From a virus, in the IMG/VR virus record IMGVR_UViG_3300021957_004962, positions 43,581-107,580 of that record: a stretch of DNA of 64,000 nucleotides; one strand, given 5' to 3'. This document shows, piece by piece, positions 56,156 to 63,983 of this stretch; within the stretch, counting starts at the first letter, position 1; each line of letters begins with the position of its first letter. Below the pieces are notes generated by a model, which saw only the letters and a list, made by a program, of their open reading frames with translations, ran no database searches and was not told the DNA's origin. Both the position numbers and the translations under genes were made by a program.

Positions 56156-56316
56156 CCAAACACCGTTATTACAATTACAATAATCACAAACCAGCCAAAA
56201 ATACCTATACCATTATTTCCTACTAGCCCTCTACTTCTAGCACAATCGTAGCAATAGCGATATTTCTTTGGTGTTTTATTACTACAAAAGAATGCATCAC
56301 ATGTCTTTTTTGTCAT
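56152..56316 (-). CDS. Zinc-ribbon mini membrane protein
   Basis: 54 residues: MTKKTCDAFFCSNKTPKKYR then CYDC (four Cys) and a C-terminal membrane helix (GWFVIIVIVITVFG). Coupled at both ends (TAATG, ATGA). Confidence 0.7.
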   Translation of the reverse strand: MTKKTCDAFFCSNKTPKKYRYCYDCARSRGLVGNNGIGIFGWFVIIVIVITVFG

Positions 56317-56525
56317 TACCATAATCCAATTGTTTTACTGTTACCTACTATTATAAAGCCACATGTGACAATATGCAAGACAATCCAGAACGTTCTAAAA
56401 GCAAGTGCTTTTAAAACGTCTGTTTGTGTAATAGGCAAAAACTCCGGCTTGTCGTCGTCATTGAGTCCAACAGGCATGCCCACTGTTCTCGCCCACAATT
56501 TAAGCCATCGTCTTTGCCCACTCAT
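56316..56525 (-). CDS. Small membrane protein, paralogue of 19633-19803
   Basis: 69 residues. RWLKLWARTVGMPVG start, then ALAFRTFWIVLHIVTCGFII and GNSKTIGLW. The RTFW...HI-TC block is shared with the protein at 19633-19803 and with marine phage relatives. Confidence 0.7.
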   Translation of the reverse strand: MSGQRRWLKLWARTVGMPVGLNDDDKPEFLPITQTDVLKALAFRTFWIVLHIVTCGFIIVGNSKTIGLW

Positions 56526-56527
56526 TT

Positions 56528-56716
56528 TTAGTAGGGCTCGGCGCGAGCATTAACAGTTGCTTGGATTTCTGCTCGTCTTTCTTTAGCTAATTTTCCCATT
56601 TCACTTAGTGCTTTACGAGCACGAGCAGATGATGCCTTAACACCTTTTACTTCAAAGTTTTCAGATTCTGCTAGATATGTACGAAATGCTTCTTCAATTT
56701 TTTCATGATTTGTCAT
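56528..56716 (-). CDS. Small basic helical phage protein
   Basis: 62 residues. KGVKASSARARKALSEMGKL then AKERRAEIQAT, a pattern recurring in marine phages, perhaps histone-like. AAGGAG upstream. Confidence 0.7.
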   Translation of the reverse strand: MTNHEKIEEAFRTYLAESENFEVKGVKASSARARKALSEMGKLAKERRAEIQATVNARAEPY

Positions 56717-56743
56717 TTTTTTCTCCTTATAACATCATTTGTT

Positions 56744-57247
56744 TTACCAAAGGTCTTCTGTACTCAGTACATCAGGTACCTTGTTGGTGTCTTTTACAAA
56801 GTAGGCACATTGTGGATTGTCGCCTTCTTCAAGTGGAATTGCAAGGATATGCCCAAACTTTAGTTTAGGGAAATACCACTTGACTTCCTGATACAAGTTA
56901 ACAATTTCAACTTGATCAAAGCTCGGTAGGAACCCAGTAATTGGATTAAAAACAAATGCTTTAAATCCTCTATCATTTAAGCTAGTAACTGGTAATATTT
57001 CTGGATCACCTACCATTGGGTCACATACAATTAAACTCCAATCTAATGGTATTTTAACAGTACGTTGTCCAATCTTTAAAACTGCGGCTGGGCTATTGAA
57101 ACTTTCTAAGAATACCAATGGCACAAAAATATAATCAGCATTTTTTGCATCACTATAATCTAATACACAGTAACGTATGTCGTCGATTTCTTCTGGTACG
57201 AAATCTAAATCATACATTTGATTTTCCACAGTTAGTATTTTTGTCAT
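56744..57247 (-). CDS. Conserved T4-like phage protein
   Basis: 167 residues. VFLESFNSPAAVLKIGQRTV, PLDWSLIVCDPMVGDPEILP, VTSLNDRGFKAFVFNPITGF and WYFPKLKFGHILAIPLEEG are strongly conserved among marine phages. ATGA overlap with uvsW. Unknown. Confidence 0.75.
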   Translation of the reverse strand: MTKILTVENQMYDLDFVPEEIDDIRYCVLDYSDAKNADYIFVPLVFLESFNSPAAVLKIGQRTVKIPLDWSLIVCDPMVGDPEILPVTSLNDRGFKAFVFNPITGFLPSFDQVEIVNLYQEVKWYFPKLKFGHILAIPLEEGDNPQCAYFVKDTNKVPDVLSTEDLW

Positions 57248-58698
57248 TTATAATTCACCTTTTCTATATGAAAGGGATACTTGGCTTCTCGATAAAATTT
57301 CTTTCGCTCAGTCAAATGTCTCTTGCTAAATTTTGCACTACTCGTTATATCCCAGATTTGAACACTGTCTTTATCTTGTGCTTTTCGAATACCTCTACCG
57401 ATACTTTGAATTACACGAACAAAAGATTTTCCAGGTTCAAAAAGGACTAAATTAAAAATCCTAGGGATGTTAATACCAACAGCGGCAACCCCATAGGTTG
57501 CAACGATAATTTTACCAGTTGCATCAGCTACTTCATCATATTCGTCTTTTCTATCCTTACTTTTCATACTACCACTAATAAACACAACATCATCTCCCAG
57601 TCGTTCAACTAGTCCTTCACCTGCTTTGATTCTGTCAACTAATACAAGTGTATTTCCTGACTCGGACATTGTTTTAATAATACCTGACATATAGTCTAAT
57701 CGTTCTTTATTAGTAGTTAAGTAAGTAAGCTCACTTTGATAATCGCCATACGCTACAGTATCCTGAAGTTGTAATACATTAACTTCACATTGTGCTAGCA
57801 CACCCATGTCTTGTAATTCAGCTGCACTAAGTTTATTTACCACTTCCCCCAAACTTACCTCTAAGCTCAGTCGTTCAAGTTCTGCTTTGGGTATTGTACC
57901 AGTTAACCCCCAACGTATTGGAACATTACTAAATGCACCTGTTAGTAGTTTTTTAAGTACATCTGCTTTTGCTTGGTGTACTTCGTCTACCATAACACAT
58001 ACTACACCTTCTGCAAATGCATGCAACCCCCAGTCTTGTTCACCATCGCGGAAACGCTTTTCCATAATGTTTAAACTTTGCCAAGTACAAATGGTATGTG
58101 TTTTACCAAACTCTTTACGGTCACCAAAGTACACACCTACATCTAAACCTAAGTTAATGTAGTCAGCTTCTGTCTGTGTTACTAGATCCTTGTTGGGCAC
58201 GATAACAATACTGCGTCCGTATGCTTCAATTTTGTAACTCAGAGCCGCTGTAATTAAGGTCTTGCCTGCACCTGTGGCAATCTCTTGTAAACATTGTGGT
58301 GTTTGTAAAAACTGATTAATTATCTCAACCTGATAGTCTCTGAGTGTAATAGGCTGACCAGCCGCTGGATGTTTATCTGGCCATACTCTATCTGAAAACA
58401 ATTCTTCTGTTACTAATTCAAAAGACAAATCATGAGCTTCACGTTCGTCTTGTATTTCAATTTCATAACCCTCATTTTGAATAATTGGCAAACACTTGGG
58501 AAGGCAACTAATAAATGTATTTCCTCCCATAGTAAAATACCCAACACAACCATCCCAACGTCCTAGTTTGTAAGCAGGAACATGTCTGGCATGTGGCAAC
58601 ATAAATTTAAGTTCTTTTTCTAACTTCTTACGAGTGCTGAGCTCAAGACCTTCAAACTTACAATTTACTTCGTCTTTGATAATCAGTTTAGTTTTCAT
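57244..58698 (-). CDS. uvsW: UvsW-like helicase
   Basis: 484 residues, SF2. Walker A EIATGAGKTLIT, VIVPNKDLVTQ, DEVH box CVMVDEVHQAKA, RWGLTGTIPKAELE, then the second RecA domain (IVATYGVAAVGINIPRIFN; RVIQSIGRGIRKA). It remodels R-loops and forks. The promoter makes it leaderless. Confidence 0.9.
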   Translation of the reverse strand: MKTKLIIKDEVNCKFEGLELSTRKKLEKELKFMLPHARHVPAYKLGRWDGCVGYFTMGGNTFISCLPKCLPIIQNEGYEIEIQDEREAHDLSFELVTEELFSDRVWPDKHPAAGQPITLRDYQVEIINQFLQTPQCLQEIATGAGKTLITAALSYKIEAYGRSIVIVPNKDLVTQTEADYINLGLDVGVYFGDRKEFGKTHTICTWQSLNIMEKRFRDGEQDWGLHAFAEGVVCVMVDEVHQAKADVLKKLLTGAFSNVPIRWGLTGTIPKAELERLSLEVSLGEVVNKLSAAELQDMGVLAQCEVNVLQLQDTVAYGDYQSELTYLTTNKERLDYMSGIIKTMSESGNTLVLVDRIKAGEGLVERLGDDVVFISGSMKSKDRKDEYDEVADATGKIIVATYGVAAVGINIPRIFNLVLFEPGKSFVRVIQSIGRGIRKAQDKDSVQIWDITSSAKFSKRHLTERKKFYREAKYPFHIEKVNYK

Positions 58699-58704
58699 AA
58701 TATT

Positions 58705-58733
58705 ATTATACGCTTTTTAAATAAATGTGTCAA
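58705..58733 (-). promoter_or_regulatory. Consensus sigma70 promoter, leaderless uvsW
   Basis: TTGACA (58733-58728), 17-base spacer, TATAAT (58710-58705), then AATATT and ATG 58698. Confidence 0.85.
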
Positions 58734-58746
58734 TCGTTAATAAGAT

Positions 58747-58834
58747 GAGGGGACTAGTATTTAATACTAGCCCCCTCCTTATACTAATTGACTTGAGTGA
58801 GAGTGCAGACAGAGGAGTCCTAGTCAATTAGTAT
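58747..58834 (-). terminator. Two strong stacked hairpins after the AAA ATPase gene
   Basis: Element 1 (58747-58777): CTAGTATT/AATACTAG capped by a short loop and extended by GAGGGG/CCCCTC with one mismatch. Element 2 (58781-58834): a perfect 13-bp stem (ATACTAATTGACT and complement) around a 28-base loop. No long T run follows. They lie between the AAA gene stop and the uvsW promoter. Confidence 0.65.
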
Positions 58835-58840
58835 TTTCCG

Positions 58841-59857
58841 TTAACCTCGCTTCATGCAGGTCATTTCCACATAACGTTTCCACTTTACACCGTTCATCTT
58901 CTTGAGATCGGCAATTTTAAGTACCATACGCAAGCTCATCTCACGTAGCTTAGTACGGTTATCATGTATGTGATTCAACATGTCCTGCTTTTCGTCTTGA
59001 GGGAAGTTGTATTCATCTAGCATGCCATCTGAAACAATCTGCTTACAACGCAACCACTTTTCGTGCATTGTGTCCAGTGTAAGGTCCAAATAGTGGCAAC
59101 GTGACATAATAGCATCTAAGTGATCCTTAATCTTACCACGTGTTTTCTCAAACTTAAGGTTAGTAATAAAGATAATACTTCCTTTAAATTCGAACTTATC
59201 TGGAATTCCTTCGTTATGCAGTACACGGCTTTCGCTACGCCAGCTTAGGAACCGCTTTGGGCTACTGTCTAATGCTGCCTTTAACAAGTTAAGCGAAGTT
59301 TCATCATACAGTACACTATCGCAATCATCTAGTACAAGTACACTTCCTGCATTTGCATATTCAAATAGTAGCTTGTACAAACCAATGGCACTTGCTGCAC
59401 CTTTTTCCATTCCAAACTTGCGTCCAGTTGATTCTGCACCTCCACTTAGTTTGTTCATAGTTTCAGCTTCACGCATTACTTTTTCAACACCGTATGATTT
59501 GCCTACGCCTGGAGGGCCTGTAACAACCATTCCACGTACTACACCATCACATGATGCATAGCTCATATCTTCTAGTACTTGAAAACGCTCACGCAGACGT
59601 TCAATTATTTGATCATCTGTTTCAGTTATTTCTGGAACAGTTACTTGTGGCTCTCCAGTTTCTGACATTAAAGAAAAACAAGTTTTATCTGACACGCCAA
59701 TTCTTACATTACGATCTGGCATATTAATTTGGTCAGTTCCGTCTACTGTAATATACGCACCGTTTGCGCCGTTACGAAAATCTTTTGTTAGATTAAAAAC
59801 TCGTTCAGTTACTGGTTCGTTACGATATGTTCCGTTATGTACTAACACTTGCTGCAT
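58841..59857 (-). CDS. AAA+ ATPase
   Basis: 338 residues from MQQVLVHNGTYRNEP (GGAG nine bases upstream). Walker A VVTGPPGVGKSYGV, Walker B SVLVLDDCDSVLY, sensor-1-like SIIFITNLKFEK, and a helical lid. Common in marine phages; partner unknown. Not the clamp loader by any motif I can see. Confidence 0.8.
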   Translation of the reverse strand: MQQVLVHNGTYRNEPVTERVFNLTKDFRNGANGAYITVDGTDQINMPDRNVRIGVSDKTCFSLMSETGEPQVTVPEITETDDQIIERLRERFQVLEDMSYASCDGVVRGMVVTGPPGVGKSYGVEKVMREAETMNKLSGGAESTGRKFGMEKGAASAIGLYKLLFEYANAGSVLVLDDCDSVLYDETSLNLLKAALDSSPKRFLSWRSESRVLHNEGIPDKFEFKGSIIFITNLKFEKTRGKIKDHLDAIMSRCHYLDLTLDTMHEKWLRCKQIVSDGMLDEYNFPQDEKQDMLNHIHDNRTKLREMSLRMVLKIADLKKMNGVKWKRYVEMTCMKRG

Positions 59858-59891
59858 GGTTCTCACTCCGTTTTGCATTAACTATATGTAT

Positions 59892-59919
59892 ATAATAGCA
59901 TCACTGTATTATATGTCAA
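59892..59919 (-). promoter_or_regulatory. Sigma70-like promoter for the AAA ATPase
   Basis: TTGACA (59919-59914), 16-base spacer, TATTAT (59897-59892). Confidence 0.65.
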
Positions 59920-59933
59920 CTGTTTTTTTTATT

Positions 59934-60488
59934 TTAATAAAAAACTGCATTAATTATTGCTCTAAATCCCACCGCTTCATAATTAGGATGCACGGCTTTG
60001 TGTGGTATACGAGTATCAAATAATACCATTCTTCCAGGAACATATTCACTACAGTATTCTATATTTTTTAAATCCTTAGATTTAAAAATAGTTTGACCGT
60101 CCCAGTCTGGATCCCATTTTAAATTTGGATAAAACAGCATACTCATTGAATTTGGCTCAATATGGTCTACATGATATCGATATAATTCCCTGCCAGTATG
60201 TAAGTTTATCCAAGCACGTTGTTGTGTTCTACTATCAAGATGTGACCTTATATGTTTCCAGTTAGGATGACGTTCTAATCCAAAGTTATCCCATTTTTCT
60301 TTATTCCACTGGACGCCCAATGTACTTGCACTTTTAAAGTCAGTAACTTGGCTATCCCAGGATGTGGCAAACCTAAAATCAGATTGGTATATTATATTCA
60401 TCATTAAGGTTCTATCATTGAAATTGAACAAATCATCAATGACAATTATTTTTAAACCATCTCTGGTATTAATAATTTCTTGTTTCAT
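59934..60488 (-). CDS. Prolyl-4-hydroxylase-like 2OG oxygenase
   Basis: 184 residues. Iron ligands in LYRYHVDHIEP (His-x-Asp) and TRIPHKAVHPN (His), with Arg in GFRAIINAVFY. The P4H-like fold is common in marine phages; target unknown. It overlaps the upstream gene by four bases. Confidence 0.75.
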   Translation of the reverse strand: MKQEIINTRDGLKIIVIDDLFNFNDRTLMMNIIYQSDFRFATSWDSQVTDFKSASTLGVQWNKEKWDNFGLERHPNWKHIRSHLDSRTQQRAWINLHTGRELYRYHVDHIEPNSMSMLFYPNLKWDPDWDGQTIFKSKDLKNIEYCSEYVPGRMVLFDTRIPHKAVHPNYEAVGFRAIINAVFY

Positions 60489-61177
60489 TGCTGTATCCTA
60501 ACATAATTGAATACTGTTTCTTTACAGTCACTAAATTTACTAATATCATGTGTTTTAACTTTACCAGTAAGCATAGCATCTTTCCCTTCAATAATACCTG
60601 AAATATCAGGCTCTTTATTAAAGAAGAATTTAATAATATTTTTATTATTATCAACACAAGTTACCAAGTGTATTGAATACTTACTAATGAATTTAACATC
60701 TTTAATATGTACAGCGAGCTTAATACGATCCCCAATAACACCAACGAATTCACTAGTTTTACGATGTGCATCAAACCATTCATCAAGTGTTTGTCGTTTA
60801 GACTGTACTCTAAAACTATTAGGCAAACTTGCTAGTACAGCAACACCAAATGCCTCAACAGTTTCATTACTGATGCTTTGTAAAACATTTGTTTCAAAGT
60901 CATTGATGCGTCCTGACATTTTCTTGCCAATTAATTCTAATTTAAAACTTTCAATAATTTCTTCAACTTGTGTCATTATATCCTGATCAATTTCTGGCAT
61001 TTCTGCTTCGCCATTGATATAATTCATAATAGTTGTTTTATTATCATATATCATAGTAGCATTTTCTTGATCATAATAACCATAACCGCTCTTAACAAAA
61101 CCTTGTGCTTTATCAACATAGATGGCTAATTGAAGGATCTGCTGAGTGTTATATGTTGGTTTTTGTCGCTTTGTCAT
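60485..61177 (-). CDS. Conserved phage protein
   Basis: 230 residues. Helical start (TYNTQQILQLAIYVDKAQGF) and a C-terminal part that looks OB-like (KFISKYSIHLVTCVDNNKNI, GKDAMLTGKVKTHDIS). Perhaps nucleic-acid binding. Unknown family. Confidence 0.6.
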   Translation of the reverse strand: MTKRQKPTYNTQQILQLAIYVDKAQGFVKSGYGYYDQENATMIYDNKTTIMNYINGEAEMPEIDQDIMTQVEEIIESFKLELIGKKMSGRINDFETNVLQSISNETVEAFGVAVLASLPNSFRVQSKRQTLDEWFDAHRKTSEFVGVIGDRIKLAVHIKDVKFISKYSIHLVTCVDNNKNIIKFFFNKEPDISGIIEGKDAMLTGKVKTHDISKFSDCKETVFNYVRIQQ

Positions 61178-61203
61178 TTTCTTATCCTTGTTTTTTCTTA
61201 TTT

Positions 61204-61347
61204 TTATAGTAGCACTGGAAATATTAATGTCAATAATATAATAGTGTATATTACGACTTTTATAGTGCTTGGCTTTTTAAAGCTAGTGGTAAATGTGTGT
61301 TGAAGATCACGTTCTGCCGCTTCAACACTTAGGTACTCAGGTTCCAT
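61204..61347 (-). CDS. Mini membrane protein
   Basis: 47 residues: a charged front (MEPEYLSVEAAERDLQHTF) then a C-terminal membrane helix (VVIYTIILLTLIFPVLL). Coupled to the gene upstream by TAATG. Confidence 0.65.
   Translation of the reverse strand: MEPEYLSVEAAERDLQHTFTTSFKKPSTIKVVIYTIILLTLIFPVLL
61206..61233 (-). promoter_or_regulatory. Sigma70-like promoter
   Basis: TTGACA (61233-61228), 16-base spacer, TACTAT (61211-61206), inside the end of the mini membrane gene; for 60485-61177. Confidence 0.6.
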
Positions 61348-61730
61348 TATGCATAGTCGTATGCACAATGCGGACTAGTATAACCACGGCGAGCTTCTTG
61401 CTTTGCTTTGAAAGCAAACATCACTTTGTAATACCAGTCCTCATTTTTGTTTTTAAGGATTTGTAATGGTGAGCTGTCAAGACCATCTTTTGCTCTCTCA
61501 GCTACATACTCTTCAACTGTGAAGTTTTTAATAAGTTGTGCAAGGAATTTAGCTTTAGTAAATGGCGTTCCTGAATACTTGAAACGTGCAATAAACAAAT
61601 CAATTCCACGTCCAACATTACTGGGGTGAACATTTTTACCTGCTTCATAAACTGGACGACCTTCATAATCGCCTGTGTACATTAAGTATCCGCCATGGTA
61701 GCTAAAATCTGCTTTATTAAACTGTGTCAT
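61347..61730 (-). CDS. Conserved phage protein
   Basis: 127 residues from MTQFNKADFSYHGGYLMYTG; ISLFIARFKYSGTPFTKAKF-like and EDWYYKVMFAFKAKQEARRG segments. ATG 61730 has GGAG six bases upstream. Unknown; recurs in marine phages. Confidence 0.65.
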   Translation of the reverse strand: MTQFNKADFSYHGGYLMYTGDYEGRPVYEAGKNVHPSNVGRGIDLFIARFKYSGTPFTKAKFLAQLIKNFTVEEYVAERAKDGLDSSPLQILKNKNEDWYYKVMFAFKAKQEARRGYTSPHCAYDYA

Positions 61731-61761
61731 GTTCAACTCCGTTTGTTTAACTTATGTATAT

Positions 61762-61790
61762 GTTCTAACACCAATACGTCTTGGTGTCAA
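61762..61790 (-). promoter_or_regulatory. Promoter with an inverted repeat in its spacer
   Basis: TTGACA (61790-61785), 17-base spacer, TAGAAC (61767-61762). The spacer holds ACACCAA/TTGGTGT (61768-61774 and 61781-61787), a possible operator. Confidence 0.45.
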
Positions 61791-61815
61791 CAATAAAAGT
61801 GAACTTTTTTAAAAA

Positions 61816-61822
61816 ATAAATA
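61816..61822 (+). promoter_or_regulatory. T4-late-like promoter motif for the HNH gene
   Basis: AATAAATA, 23 bases before the TTG at 61846, with AGAAGGA between. Confidence 0.55.
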
Positions 61823-61845
61823 TAATTAATTAGAAGGAACATCAC

Positions 61846-62355
61846 TTGGCAGATACTCTGTTACTAAATGCAGACGCACAACCGATTTCATATTTTCCAA
61901 TTAGCGCAATTCAATGGAAAGAAGCAATTACATACCTTTGGCTTGATAAAGTACATGTACTAGAATGGTATGATGATTGGATGGTAAGATCAGAAAAGTG
62001 GGAGACTCGAGTCCCGGCTGTGATGATGCTTAAAGAAATGCAGCGACGGCGAGCTCGTCCTAGATTTTCAAAAGCCAACTTATATATTAGAGACACTTAC
62101 ACTTGTCAATATTGTAATACTCCATATTCCAAAGCAAATTTAACCTTAGACCATGTTATACCGTTAAGTAAAGGCGGTAACACTTCATGGGAAAATATTG
62201 TAGCTGCATGTGGACCATGTAATCATAATAAAGGTGACAAAACGCATATGAAACCAATCAAAGTTCCGTATGCGCCTGATTATTACGATCTTGTTAATAA
62301 ACGTAAACAACTACATATGAATATGCAACATCATAGTTGGAGTTCTTACCTCTAA
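61846..62355 (+). CDS. HNH endonuclease, TTG start
   Basis: 169 residues. Two CxxC pairs (YTCQYCNTPY; ACGPCNHNKG) flank the HNH core LTLDHVIPLSKGGNTSWENI. The N-terminal region (MADTLLLNADAQPISYFPIS from TTG) resembles the NUMOD/HNH proteins found alone in phages. A plus-strand singleton, possibly a free-standing homing endonuclease. AGAAGGA supports TTG. Confidence 0.85.
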   Translation: MADTLLLNADAQPISYFPISAIQWKEAITYLWLDKVHVLEWYDDWMVRSEKWETRVPAVMMLKEMQRRRARPRFSKANLYIRDTYTCQYCNTPYSKANLTLDHVIPLSKGGNTSWENIVAACGPCNHNKGDKTHMKPIKVPYAPDYYDLVNKRKQLHMNMQHHSWSSYL

Positions 62356-62765
62356 CGTATCCAAGCTATTTTTTCACCAGCGGTTGTTCTGCGTTCTTGT
62401 TCAGCAACTGTGCCTGGATATCTCCACGCCCAGATTGCGACCAGTGCCATAAAACCACCGCTCCATACAACTGCCATAATATTGCCAGTAGTAAACCAAA
62501 GAAATGCAAGTGATGATGACATCACAATTACCATTGCATATTTTCCCTTGGTTGGAAATACTCTTTTCTCTACCCAATTAGTTAAAAACGGGCCAAAGTA
62601 TTTGTGATTGTATAACCAATCGTGCATACGTTTACTAGACTTAGCAAATGCCCAAGCTGCAATAACCAAGAAGATACTAAATGGTATCCCTGGTACTACA
62701 ACTCCAACGTAGGCCATACCTAGACATAAAAAGCCTAGAGCCATGTACAAATATTTTTTAATCAT
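62352..62765 (-). CDS. DUF454 (YbaN-like) membrane protein
   Basis: 137 residues. LGFLCLGMAYVGVVVPGIPF, AAWAFAKSSKRMHDWLYNHK and YFGPFLTNWVEKRV are DUF454 hallmarks. Inner-membrane protein of unknown role. It converges with the HNH gene. Confidence 0.8.
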   Translation of the reverse strand: MIKKYLYMALGFLCLGMAYVGVVVPGIPFSIFLVIAAWAFAKSSKRMHDWLYNHKYFGPFLTNWVEKRVFPTKGKYAMVIVMSSSLAFLWFTTGNIMAVVWSGGFMALVAIWAWRYPGTVAEQERRTTAGEKIAWIR

Positions 62766-63006
62766 TTACTTTCCTTATTTGATTGGCATATTCAACTGAA
62801 TGTTTTCTTACTACTTCATTAGTTAAAATACCGTTAATATAATTGTTAGCTGCATCCTTTACATAATGAAAACTATTATTAGGATAATGTATAGTTCCAA
62901 TATATTCATTATTTTCATAACAAACTAGCATTAATACTTCATCATCCATTATGCTAATAGATGCAGTTTTATTATTTTCTTTATTTTTAAATTCATTATA
63001 AGACAT
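62758..63006 (-). CDS. Hypothetical protein
   Basis: 82 residues, beta-rich, KNKENNKTASISIMDDEVLM and FHYVKDAANNYINGIL. Overlaps the DUF454 gene by eight bases. Unknown. Confidence 0.6.
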   Translation of the reverse strand: MSYNEFKNKENNKTASISIMDDEVLMLVCYENNEYIGTIHYPNNSFHYVKDAANNYINGILTNEVVRKHSVEYANQIRKVND

Positions 63007-63014
63007 CTTAATTC

Positions 63015-63620
63015 CTACGTAATAGCATCAGCTAATGCACTTAGTGAGTCAACCACTGATACTTTCTTTGCAATAGAACGATACGTAAATTTATGAAGTT
63101 CCTTTTCTGTAGCTTCTCCATAACCAGTTCTAACTAAAATTGGTCGAGCTCCTATCTTAACAGCGGCTTTCATGTCAGAAAGTTTATCTCCAACATATAA
63201 TCCACTTTTAAATTTTATATGTGGATGTTCTTTTTGGCAACGCTGAAACATGCCTAAATTTGGTTTAGCGTAAATATCGTCTTTTCGACTACTAGTACTA
63301 TAATATAGTGCATCAATACTACTGCATCCAGCCTTCCCTAGAAGTTCAAACATATACTCATGAAGTTTATCTACATCAGCTGGAGTAAACAAACCTTTTT
63401 CAATACCACCTTGATTGGTGATGATCACAATTTTATGTCCTGCATTGCGTAACCTAGCTATTGCTTCTATACTACCAGGTATAGGCTGGAAGTCAGCAGA
63501 TCTAAATGTGTAAGTTCCTCGGTCCACATTAATTACACCATCTCTGTCCAGACCAATAACGCACTTATCATATAAAGAAATATTGTTACTAACTTGACCT
63601 AGTTCTGTAATATTAGCCAT
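63015..63620 (-). CDS. HAD phosphatase, GmhB-like
   Basis: 201 residues. HAD motifs: IGLDRDGVINVDRG (Asp-x-Asp), IVIITNQGGIEKG, and YAKPNLGMF ... YVGDKLSDMKAAVKIGARPI. The layout is that of D-glycero-D-manno-heptose 1,7-bisphosphate phosphatase, though the family's zinc-loop cysteines appear to be missing. Possible role in LPS precursor supply. Confidence 0.8.
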   Translation of the reverse strand: MANITELGQVSNNISLYDKCVIGLDRDGVINVDRGTYTFRSADFQPIPGSIEAIARLRNAGHKIVIITNQGGIEKGLFTPADVDKLHEYMFELLGKAGCSSIDALYYSTSSRKDDIYAKPNLGMFQRCQKEHPHIKFKSGLYVGDKLSDMKAAVKIGARPILVRTGYGEATEKELHKFTYRSIAKKVSVVDSLSALADAIT

Positions 63621-63645
63621 CTACAATTAATATCTTTTCTTTATT

Positions 63646-63852
63646 TTAGCTAAAATGTACATTTAACATTTCAATACGATCAGTTGCCGCGGCCATTTTA
63701 TCAAGTTCTTCTTGAATAGCCTCAACAATATCACTATGTTCACCAATACCAACAGCCTGATGCATATACACCATGATGTTTGTTTTGGCACGTTCTAGCT
63801 CACCTTCGGCGTGCATACGTGCGGCTTTAACTAATTGAGCACTCATACTCAT
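63646..63852 (-). CDS. Small conserved phage protein
   Basis: 68 residues. ARMHAEGELERAKTNIMVYM and GIGEHSDIVEAIQEELDKMA recur in marine phages. Coupled to the upstream mini-gene. Confidence 0.7.
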   Translation of the reverse strand: MSMSAQLVKAARMHAEGELERAKTNIMVYMHQAVGIGEHSDIVEAIQEELDKMAAATDRIEMLNVHFS

Positions 63853-63983
63853 TTTACATTCCTTTCATTATATTTTATCATAATTGTCCATTCTGGGTGT
63901 TTGTTAACAAGTTCATTTGCTTCTAACAAACTATCATAGGTATCTATGATACTTCCAGTTTTAAGATTCATTACATAATACAT
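63849..63983 (-). CDS. Small hypothetical protein
   Basis: 44 residues, MYYVMNLKTGSIIDTYDSLL then EANELVNKHPEWTI. ATG 63983 overlaps the stop of a gene that enters from the right edge (visible end GGEHE, 63983-64000). Confidence 0.65.
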   Translation of the reverse strand: MYYVMNLKTGSIIDTYDSLLEANELVNKHPEWTIMIKYNERNVK

